A stretch of DNA of 64,000 nt, from the NCBI GenBank assembly GCA_020632925.1, contig JACKER010000015.1, positions 62,001 through 126,000 on the forward strand. The letters run 5' to 3'. Below, piece after piece: positions 56,975-64,000 of this stretch (its first letter is position 1; every line of letters begins with the position of its first letter). This DNA is from Alphaproteobacteria bacterium (GTDB lineage: Bacteria > Myxococcota_A > UBA796 > GCA-2862545). The notes under the pieces were generated by a model. The model made no database searches. It saw only the letters and a program-made list of their open reading frames with translations, and was not told the DNA's origin. The position numbers and the translations under genes were made by a program.

Positions 56975-59900
56975 ATGCCCATCAAGCCTCCGAACCTCGA
57001 CGATCGACGCTACGACGACATCGTCCGCGAAGCCCGCGCGCTCATCCCGCAGTACTGCCCCGAGTGGACCAACCTGTCGGATGCCGACCCCGGCATGACG
57101 CTGGTCCAGTTGTTCGCGTGGATGACGGAGATGACGATCTACCGGCTCAATCGCGTGCCGGACAAGACGTACGTCCACTTCCTCAACTTCATCGGTGAGG
57201 AGCGCCGCGACGCGCGGCCGGCCGTGGTGCCGCTGACCTTCTTCCACAACAACGAGGCGCACGACGCCGTCGAGATCCCGCCCTACGCGCGCTGCTCCAC
57301 CAAGCAGCTCGGGGGCGAGGACGCCATCCACTACCTCACGACCGATCCGCTCACCGTCCATGGCTCCATCGTGAAGCGGATCGTGGCGGTGCACGCCGGC
57401 GATGAGCCCGCCGTCCGCGAGATCCCGTTCGAGTACGCGGAGGAGCTCGATCAGGTCGTGATCCTCGGTGGTGGGCGCGGCGTTCAGCCGTTCCGCATCG
57501 ACCGCATCGAGCACGGCACCGAGGCGTACACCCCGTTCCAGTACCTGTACGTCGCGCACGACGACTTCCGGTTCATGGACTACGAGATCATCGACGAGCT
57601 CAACCTCCCGGGCCGGATCCGCCTGCGGACGGCGACGGAGGAGAACCTCCCCATCGCCGGGCTCTTCCGGTGGGAGCGCCGCGTCCAGCAGGGGTGGGTC
57701 TCCATCCCCACGGGCGAGGAGGAGGAGGAGGTCCTCGGTGTCCCGGAGGTCTCTCTCCAGGCGCACATGCACCGCAGCCAGCCCGTGGACTGGTTCGGGC
57801 ACGACGACGACCCGTTCCCCATCCCCGAGGTGCTGGCGGGCGAGAACCGCTGGATCCGCGGGGTCGTGGACTACGAGCGCTGGCTCGCCGAGCGGATGCA
57901 GGCCGACCTCGAGATCACCTGGCGCGACGATCGCGGGGGCGAGGAGCGCGTCATCACGAACTGGGACGTGAAGAACACGGGGCGGTACCTCGAGTTCTTC
58001 GTCCAGGACATGCCGCCGATCCGCCCGGGGTGGACGGTGCGGCTCACGATGGTCGACCGCTCGATGCCGACGGGTCGCAACGCCTACTTCCCCCGGTACC
58101 GCTGGAGCTTCCGCAAGGGCGACGGTTGGGAGACGGTGGGCCCAGAGCGCGTGCGGTACCAGGGGACGAGCATCATCCTCACGGGCCCGTTCACCGACAT
58201 GGCGACCGACGGGTACAACCTCCGTGCGGAGCGCCTGGAGGCCGTGTCCCTGCGCTCGCTGGTCCCGGACCTCGAGATCGAGGCCACCTGGATCCGTCCG
58301 GTGGTGCTCTGGCTCGCGACCGGCCCGGAGAGCAACGCCGCCGAGCCGATCGAGCTGCACTCGTTGCCCCGCCAGCCGTTCCAGCCGGCGACCACGCTGC
58401 CGCCGCTCGTCGGCATGAAGTTCTTCTTCGGCAGCGACGTGTTCGAGAACCGCGCGCAGCGGCCCGTGATGCTCGAGATCGAGGTCGCGTTCGAGATCGA
58501 CGGTGAGCCTGTCGTCGAGCCCAAGGACGCCTACCACCTCCAGCTGACGTACCGCGCGGCCGACACCTGGCGCGTGGTCCACACCGAGGACGGCAAGTTC
58601 GCGAAGTTCACCTTCGCCGATCTGGACGCCGAGGGCGCTCTCGAGCCTGGCCGGCGGAAGATCCGCATCTTCATCGACCCGAAGGAGCAGCTCAAGGGGC
58701 TGTATCGGTCGACCATCTCCGGCCAGGAGACCTGCTGGCTGCGCTTCGAGCTGACCCGCAGCCAGCTCACGAAGGTCCTGGAGCCCAAGGCGCCGCCGAC
58801 GCCCATCCACCTGAAGATCTACGGCATGCGGCTCGGCGTGGACGGCGTCATCGGCAAGAACGTCTACGAGCAGCCGATGCCGGGTCTCAAGACGGCCACG
58901 GTGGAGCACCGGCCGCTCAACCGGCGGCTCTCTCGCGCGCTGGTCCGGTCCGCGGGCCGCCTCTCCGAGCACCATCCCTTCGACACGTTCATCGACATCC
59001 GGGACGACCTCGAGGGCGATGCGCCGGCGGCCGAGGGTGAGGAGCACCACCACAACGCGCTCTACATCCAGCTCTCGAAGCCCCTGCCGATGGCCCAGCG
59101 CCACGCGTTCACGTTCAAGTGCCGCGGCGAGACCTGGCTGCCCTCGGCCGTCACCGCGCAGTGGGAGCAGCTCGAGCAGCTGGGCCCCGGGCGCCTCTCG
59201 TGGAAGCGCCTCACGAGCGACGACGAGGACGAGCGGGTCTACCGCCTCGACCGGTCCGGCGTGCTCGCCTTCGAGTACCCGGACCCCGTGAGGACGCCCC
59301 CCGAGGGGACATGGATCCGCGCGCTGTTCCGGTCACCGCAGGGGACGGATCTGCCGGCGCTCCCGCCGCTGTCGCACCTCATGCTCAACACCGTGGACGG
59401 CGTGAACCTCCACGAGTTCCGCATGGAGAAGTTCAGCGGCCAGGGCATCCCGCACCAGGTGATCAAGCTCCGCCGCGCGCCGATGTTCCTGCACAACGAG
59501 GAGGAGGGCGACCACGGGCTCGCCAACCCCGACCAGTTCCCCGACATCCGCGTGTTCGTCACCGAGGACGACGGCGAGCGCCGGGAGTGGCGTCGGGCGC
59601 CGGGCAACGCGCTGCTCACCGCCTCCAAGGACGACCGGGTGTTCGTCGTCGACGCGGTCGAGGGGCAGCTCACGTTCGGCAACGGCATCCGCGGGCGCAT
59701 GCTGCCCGTCGGCACGTACAACGTGATGGTCGAGGTCTACCACGTCGTCCCGGGCGACGCGGGCAACGTCGGCGCCCGCCGCGTCGTCGTCTGCGAGAGC
59801 TTCGGCGACATGGTCAGCGTCGACAACTTCCTCCCCGCGACCGGCGGCCGCAACGCCGAGAGCATCGACGAGATCCTCCGCCGCGCACCGTCCGTGCTCA

Positions 59901-60562
59901 CGAGCCGTGACCGCGCCGTGACCCGCAAGGACTTCGAGATCATCGCGGGCGAGGCCAGCACCGAGGTCGCGCGCGCCGCCTGCGACGGTCGGATGACCGG
60001 GGACGGCGAGATCGAGATCGTCGTGCTCCCGAAGCGCCGCGAGAGCGAGGTCATCCCGGACCCCTTCCTGTCGACCGGCCTCAAGGAGCACGTGCAGCGG
60101 CACCTCGCGAAGCGGTGCCTCGTCAACGTGCAGCCCATCGTGCGGCTCGCGACCTTCCAGCCCGTGGACGTGTCCGTCACCATCCGGCTCCGCCCGAACG
60201 CCAACTTCGTGCAGGTGCGGGAGTACGCGAAGGCCTGGATCCGGCGGTTCCTCGACCCGTACACCGGCGGGCTCGACGCCGACGGCTGGCCCTTCGCGGG
60301 CACGCTCTTCGCCCAGGACTTCGGGCGGATGGTGACCGACATCCCCGAGGTCCGGCACATCGTCGAGGTCCAGGTCTTCCCGGTCGAGGCCACCACCCCC
60401 ACGATCGACCCGCACACGGTCGCGACCGTGGTCCCCTGGGATCCGCGCGACAACGTGCCCGGCTGGGAGAAGGGCCAGGGGGTGCACACCCTCCTGCTCG
60501 ACACGAAGGACCTGTTCATCCTCCGCCACGTGCGCGTGATCAGCGACGAGGGTGAGGCGTGA
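56975..60562 (+). CDS. Large baseplate assembly protein, baseplate-J/gp6-like (Afp11-like)
   Basis: 1195 residues. The N-terminus PPNLDDRRYDDIVREARALIPQYCPEWTNLSDADPGMTLVQLFAWMTEM is diagnostic of the putative baseplate assembly family. The baseplate-J region is at about 880-1050 (FGNGIRGRMLPVGTYNV, GDAGNVGA, NAESIDEILRRAPSVLTSRDRAVTRKDFE). It forms the wedge ring around the hub. The central 500 residues hold beta-rich insertions (LELTRSQL, VDGVNLHEFRME). It overlaps the next gene by 4 bp. Confidence 0.94.
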   Translation: MPIKPPNLDDRRYDDIVREARALIPQYCPEWTNLSDADPGMTLVQLFAWMTEMTIYRLNRVPDKTYVHFLNFIGEERRDARPAVVPLTFFHNNEAHDAVEIPPYARCSTKQLGGEDAIHYLTTDPLTVHGSIVKRIVAVHAGDEPAVREIPFEYAEELDQVVILGGGRGVQPFRIDRIEHGTEAYTPFQYLYVAHDDFRFMDYEIIDELNLPGRIRLRTATEENLPIAGLFRWERRVQQGWVSIPTGEEEEEVLGVPEVSLQAHMHRSQPVDWFGHDDDPFPIPEVLAGENRWIRGVVDYERWLAERMQADLEITWRDDRGGEERVITNWDVKNTGRYLEFFVQDMPPIRPGWTVRLTMVDRSMPTGRNAYFPRYRWSFRKGDGWETVGPERVRYQGTSIILTGPFTDMATDGYNLRAERLEAVSLRSLVPDLEIEATWIRPVVLWLATGPESNAAEPIELHSLPRQPFQPATTLPPLVGMKFFFGSDVFENRAQRPVMLEIEVAFEIDGEPVVEPKDAYHLQLTYRAADTWRVVHTEDGKFAKFTFADLDAEGALEPGRRKIRIFIDPKEQLKGLYRSTISGQETCWLRFELTRSQLTKVLEPKAPPTPIHLKIYGMRLGVDGVIGKNVYEQPMPGLKTATVEHRPLNRRLSRALVRSAGRLSEHHPFDTFIDIRDDLEGDAPAAEGEEHHHNALYIQLSKPLPMAQRHAFTFKCRGETWLPSAVTAQWEQLEQLGPGRLSWKRLTSDDEDERVYRLDRSGVLAFEYPDPVRTPPEGTWIRALFRSPQGTDLPALPPLSHLMLNTVDGVNLHEFRMEKFSGQGIPHQVIKLRRAPMFLHNEEEGDHGLANPDQFPDIRVFVTEDDGERREWRRAPGNALLTASKDDRVFVVDAVEGQLTFGNGIRGRMLPVGTYNVMVEVYHVVPGDAGNVGARRVVVCESFGDMVSVDNFLPATGGRNAESIDEILRRAPSVLTSRDRAVTRKDFEIIAGEASTEVARAACDGRMTGDGEIEIVVLPKRRESEVIPDPFLSTGLKEHVQRHLAKRCLVNVQPIVRLATFQPVDVSVTIRLRPNANFVQVREYAKAWIRRFLDPYTGGLDADGWPFAGTLFAQDFGRMVTDIPEVRHIVEVQVFPVEATTPTIDPHTVATVVPWDPRDNVPGWEKGQGVHTLLLDTKDLFILRHVRVISDEGEA

Positions 60563-61731
60563 GACGCCGTCGCGTACCGGTCCGCCGGGGAGCCGGCGCC
60601 GCCAACCTGCCCGTCCTCCGGACGGCCGCGGAGCTGAGCCGCCACGAGCCCATCTCCGACCTCAAGTACGTGGAGCAGGTCGTCTCCATCCAGTACCCGG
60701 TCGCCGCCGCTCGCACGTACCTGCAGCGGAACATGGCGAACGTCGTGACCTACAAGCTCGTCGAGGCGCGTCGCGGCGAGCAGGTGGGCTCTGTTCGCGA
60801 GGTCGAGATCCGCCACGCCAACAGCGGCGAGCGGACATGGGTCCGCGGCGAACGCGTGCTGGCCAACGGCGAGCCCGCGAGCTTCTTCGTCCCCGACCAC
60901 CTCGTGACCGTGCAGGCACGGGTGGACGGCGCGGGGGCCAAGGCCCGCAACCTCGGCGTGGACGACGAGATCGTGCTCCACGTCCCCGTCCGTGGGTATC
61001 TGCGCTTCCTCCCGGGGATCTACCAGGGCGAGGGTCCCGTCCAGGCCCGCGAGGTCGAGCGCGCGCGCGACACGGCGCTCGCCCGCTACCGCAGCGGAGA
61101 GCTCCCCGAGGTGCGCTCGATCGAGTACGACCTCGACGAGGACCCGCTCCGCCGCACGCTGTTCGTCTTCCAGCACGAGATGACGACGGTCACCGACCAG
61201 ATCGACCACCTCGTCGACCTGACGGATCCGCTGCTGTGCGACGCGAAGTTCCTGCCCTGGCTCGCGTCCTGGGTGGGCTTCGAGCTCGACGAGGGCCTGC
61301 CGGTCCACCAGCAGCGCGAGCTCGTCCGCCGCGCAATTCGACTCATGCGCACCCGTGGCACGCGACTCGGCATCGAGGAGATGGTCCGCGTGCTCACCTC
61401 CGCGCCCGTCCGGGTCGAGGAGCGCACGGTGCCGAAGGGTGCGGTGCTCGGCCAGGCGCACCTGATCGGCGGCGCCACCGTCGTCCAGCGATACCAGCGC
61501 GGTGAGCCCGCTGGGGCGTACCTCTTCACCCCGCCGCAGGCCGCGACCGCCGCGAGCCCGGCGCGCAAGCCCACGTCGTTCTTCACCCTGCGGCTCGAGC
61601 CGCGGGATCGCTTCCAGAACCGCTTCGGCGAACGGGCCGCTCAGGTCCTCCGTCGCATCGTGAACGTGGTCTCGGCCGAGAAGCCGTCGCACGTCCAATT
61701 CACGATCCGCTTCGACGAACGCCGCCAGTAG
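60559..61731 (+). CDS. Tail protein I-like baseplate wedge (Afp12-like)
   Basis: 390 residues from GTG 60559, coupled by GTGA overlap to the baseplate-J gene. The first 140 residues are a beta-rich addition (TYKLVEARRGEQVGSVREVEIRHA). From about 150 on it matches the phage tail protein I family: FLPGIYQGEG, LFVFQHEMTTVTDQIDHLVDLTDPLLCDAKFLPWLASWVGFELDEGLP, RELVRRAIRLMRTRGTRLGIEEMVRVLT. It pairs with the J protein in wedges. A disordered patch lies near 320-345. Confidence 0.9.
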   Translation: MRRRRVPVRRGAGAANLPVLRTAAELSRHEPISDLKYVEQVVSIQYPVAAARTYLQRNMANVVTYKLVEARRGEQVGSVREVEIRHANSGERTWVRGERVLANGEPASFFVPDHLVTVQARVDGAGAKARNLGVDDEIVLHVPVRGYLRFLPGIYQGEGPVQAREVERARDTALARYRSGELPEVRSIEYDLDEDPLRRTLFVFQHEMTTVTDQIDHLVDLTDPLLCDAKFLPWLASWVGFELDEGLPVHQQRELVRRAIRLMRTRGTRLGIEEMVRVLTSAPVRVEERTVPKGAVLGQAHLIGGATVVQRYQRGEPAGAYLFTPPQAATAASPARKPTSFFTLRLEPRDRFQNRFGERAAQVLRRIVNVVSAEKPSHVQFTIRFDERRQ

Positions 61732-61742
61732 GAGCCATCGAG

Positions 61743-62678
61743 ATGTCCTTCGAACACAGCCTGCGCCGCCTGAACGCCTTCGAGGGGCTGTGCCTCACGG
61801 CGCAGGACCTCATGGACGAGCAGCTCTACCACCGCCAGACCCAGTACCGGCACGCCCTGTACCTGCACGGGTTCGGCGTGGTCCAGGGACTCCAGGTGGA
61901 GCTCGAGCAGCGGAAGAAGAAGTACAACGCCGTCATCAAGAGCGGCTACGGCATCACCCGCCAGGGCCAGGGCTGTCACCTCCGCGGAGACGTGATGGTG
62001 CCCCTGGAGGTGCCCAAGCAGGACGGCGAGTACCTCCTGTGGCTCTTCCACGTCGAGAAGGGCGACCCCGACACCCAGCGTCCGGTGTTCGACACCGCCG
62101 ACCTGCGCGAGTCGCGGACCATCGAGGACGTGGCGCCTCGCCTGCTGCCGGCGGACGACGAGCACCCGAACGCGGTCGCGCTGACGCGGATCAACGTCCG
62201 CCTCGGTCGCATGGTGCAGATGCAGCTCCCGGTGCCCCGCGCCGGTCGCCAGATCCGCGCCGCCGAGTCCTACCTCAAGCCGCGCGTCCAGGAGTTCGTC
62301 CGGGTGAACCGGAAGATCATCACGAACCTGTTCCGGACGGACACCCTCAAGGAGCAGAGCATCGGCCTGGTGCTCTTCGTCGGCGCGCTCACGAGCTCGG
62401 AGTTCGTGCTCCTCGAGGAGGGCACGAGCGACCGCGTGCTCTACCGCGCGGCCGGCACCCTCGCGGGGTACGCGCACGACTTCTACAACCCGCTGCCGCC
62501 CACGACGGATCGGGTGGCGCAGTTCACCGAGTTCGTGCGGCGGGTCCACGCCGAGGTCCCGGGCCCCGATCAGTCCGACGAGATCTGGCTGAAGTGGTTC
62601 CTCCAGTTCGAGCGTCTGCTGCAGCCGCTGCAGCGCGTGAACGAGGAGCTGGAGCGCACGGTGGAGGCCATGCGCTGA
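61743..62678 (+). CDS. Conserved-looking CIS operon protein of unknown role
   Basis: 311 residues, 11 bp after the Afp12-like gene (GGAGCC site). The opening (GLCLTAQDLMDEQLYHRQTQYRHALYLHGFGVVQGLQVE in family order) resembles a module met in other eCIS loci, where proteins begin with a phrase like LLTADDL...EQ.YHR...HGxGVVxGL. The rest is mixed, with a helical C-terminus (WFLQFERLLQPLQRVNEELERTVEAM). Likely a baseplate or fibre-attachment part; assignment rests on position and the motif. Confidence 0.7.
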   Translation: MSFEHSLRRLNAFEGLCLTAQDLMDEQLYHRQTQYRHALYLHGFGVVQGLQVELEQRKKKYNAVIKSGYGITRQGQGCHLRGDVMVPLEVPKQDGEYLLWLFHVEKGDPDTQRPVFDTADLRESRTIEDVAPRLLPADDEHPNAVALTRINVRLGRMVQMQLPVPRAGRQIRAAESYLKPRVQEFVRVNRKIITNLFRTDTLKEQSIGLVLFVGALTSSEFVLLEEGTSDRVLYRAAGTLAGYAHDFYNPLPPTTDRVAQFTEFVRRVHAEVPGPDQSDEIWLKWFLQFERLLQPLQRVNEELERTVEAMR

Positions 62679-62697
62679 CAGCGCGTAGACTGGTGGG

Positions 62698-64000
62698 GTG
62701 GAGATCGCGGGGTACCGCCTCGAACAGCCCATCGGCCGCGGCGGCAGCGGCGAGGTCTGGGATGCCGTCCATCTCGGCACCGGCCAGCACGTCGCCATCA
62801 AGGTCCTCGTCGGTGCCTCCGGCGACGATCCGCAGGTCGTCGACTTCGTGCGCCACGAGGTGCGCGCCGTCGCCGCGCTCGATCACCCGAACGTGGTGGC
62901 GATCCTCGATCACGGCCTGACCGACGACGGTCGTCCGTGGCTGGTGATGGAGCGCGTCGACGGGCCCTCGCTCTCGCGAGGCGGGGTGTCCGGCTGGCGC
63001 CAGCTGCGGGCCGTCCTGCTGGCCGTGCTCGACGCGCTGGCGCACGCCCACGCCCGTGGCGTCGTGCATCGCGACGTGAAGCCGGGCAACGTGCTGATCG
63101 ACCGCGGGGGCGCGGTGAAGCTCGTCGACTTCGGGCTCGCCCGCCTCCAGGCGGAGGGCAGCACGTTCGCAGGCCAGTCCGGCGGCACCCCGAGCTACAC
63201 GGCCCCCGAGCAGATCGCGGGGGAGCTCGGGCTCCAGGGTCCATGGACCGACCTGTACTCGGTCGGGTGCGTGGCGTGGCGGATGTCCGTCGGGTGGGGA
63301 CCGTTTCGGGTACGCAACCTCGTGGAGGCACTCCACGCCCACCTGCACGAGGATCTCCCCCCGTACGAGCCCCGCTTCGACGTCCCCGACGGCTTCGAGG
63401 CCTGGGTGCGCCGCCTCCTGGAGCGCGATCCGCGCCGCCGCACGCAGCGGGCAGCCGACGCCGCCTGGCAGCTCCGGCACCTGCCCGACGTGCAGCGGCC
63501 TCCGATCCCACCGGACTTCCGCCGCCGCGGTCGCCGCCTGCGAATGCTGCCCGGCGCGGGCCTGGGGCTCTACGGCATGCGCGCCGTGCCGATCGTGGGG
63601 CGTGAAGCCCAGCAGGAGCGGCTGTGGCGGCTGCTGCGCGAGGTGGCGGACGACGAGCGCCCGCGGGCGATCGTGCTCCACGGGGAGCCCGGGGTCGGCA
63701 AGACTCGCTTGGCGGAGTGGCTCGGTCGTCGCGCGCACGAGGTCGGGGCTGCCGAGGTCCTGGTCGCGCGACACGACCCGGGGCTGGGTGAGGGCTCGGG
63801 GGTGGTGGCGGCGCTGGCGCGGCTGCTCGGCTGCTTCGGCGTCGGCCCGGAAGACGTGGAACGCACGGTGAACGGCTGGGCGGCCGTTCGCGACCGCGAC
63901 GCGGAGCTGGCCGGACCGCTGGTGGACCTGCTCTGCGGGCGGACGATGGCGCTCGGTGAGCGGCTCGGCGTGATCCGGGCCACGCTGGTGGCGCTCGCGC
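62698..64000 (+). CDS. Ser/Thr kinase fused to an AAA-type ATPase, 3' end outside window
   Basis: 434 residues visible from GTG 62698, 19 bp after the CIS gene. Kinase domain about 5-265: GRGGSGEVW, ATP Lys35, HRDVKPGN (Asp126), DFG 144-146, TAPEQ. After a basic linker (FRRRGRRLRM) an ATPase begins with IVGREAQQERL and Walker A GEPGVGKT (about 329-336). The kinase-plus-regulatory-ATPase layout (PknK-like) is common in myxobacteria. It may control CIS production; only the location supports this. Confidence 0.88.
   Translation, partial: MEIAGYRLEQPIGRGGSGEVWDAVHLGTGQHVAIKVLVGASGDDPQVVDFVRHEVRAVAALDHPNVVAILDHGLTDDGRPWLVMERVDGPSLSRGGVSGWRQLRAVLLAVLDALAHAHARGVVHRDVKPGNVLIDRGGAVKLVDFGLARLQAEGSTFAGQSGGTPSYTAPEQIAGELGLQGPWTDLYSVGCVAWRMSVGWGPFRVRNLVEALHAHLHEDLPPYEPRFDVPDGFEAWVRRLLERDPRRRTQRAADAAWQLRHLPDVQRPPIPPDFRRRGRRLRMLPGAGLGLYGMRAVPIVGREAQQERLWRLLREVADDERPRAIVLHGEPGVGKTRLAEWLGRRAHEVGAAEVLVARHDPGLGEGSGVVAALARLLGCFGVGPEDVERTVNGWAAVRDRDAELAGPLVDLLCGRTMALGERLGVIRATLVALA

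Noticed and set aside
56174..59104. A 976-codon minus-strand open frame opposite gp25 and baseplate-J
   Set aside because: Shadow of conserved baseplate genes.

Overview
The window is one very GC-rich bacterial segment. Its mix of genes points to a myxobacterium-like (Myxococcota, former Deltaproteobacteria) chromosome: several eukaryote-like Ser/Thr kinases, many exported lipoproteins, a MopE-type metal-binding motif, a caa3/aa3-type oxidase cluster and a complex contractile injection system. This assignment is inference from gene content. No rRNA, tRNA, CRISPR array, integrase or insertion sequence was recognised.

Layout. 1-8.2 kb: housekeeping and envelope genes (esterase lipoprotein cut by the left edge, L33, S4, thioredoxin-TPR protein, polysaccharide deacetylase, membrane methyltransferase-like protein, HtrA protease, branched-chain aminotransferase, MopE/lectin-like lipoprotein). 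8.2-17.1 kb: heme A synthesis and an aerobic terminal oxidase with two lipoprotein cytochromes c, a DUF420 (CtaM-like) assembly factor, subunits I-IV, a second subunit III-like protein and three small proteins. 17.1-21.8 kb: divergent RdgB-like protein, FolE, enolase-superfamily epimerase, glycogen phosphorylase. 21.9-29.1 kb: a signalling and surface locus (membrane protein, vWA lipoprotein, Ser/Thr kinase with a periplasmic Cys-rich domain, predicted outer-membrane protein, small secreted protein).

29.2-62.7 kb holds an extracellular contractile injection system (eCIS), in pieces. A leftward operon reads regB-regA-Ser/Thr kinase-AAA ATPase, so a redox two-component system appears co-transcribed with the CIS ATPase. 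A DUF4157-like (eCIS core) protein with an HExxH motif follows at 36.8 kb. The main rightward cluster (41.3-62.7 kb) encodes a disordered leader protein, a Pvc16/DUF4255 cap protein, a long sheath, the inner tube, a small zinc-knuckle assembly protein, a DUF6760-like protein, a second sheath, a 1794-residue Ala/Arg/Pro-rich protein, a LysM baseplate protein with tandem repeats, a gp27/VgrG-like hub, gp25, the large baseplate-J protein, a tail protein I homologue and an unassigned conserved protein. A kinase-ATPase follows and is cut by the right edge.

The most notable observations are: the DUF4157-like protein and the giant protein share an N-terminal PGQSITxR motif, a candidate loading or docking signal; the giant protein sits where no ordinary tape measure is found; the LysM protein carries 49-residue repeats; and the tube gene is insulated between a structured leader and three hairpins ending in a strong terminator. 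Between the CIS pieces lie ordinary metabolic genes (hutF, argE-like, a CPA1 antiporter).
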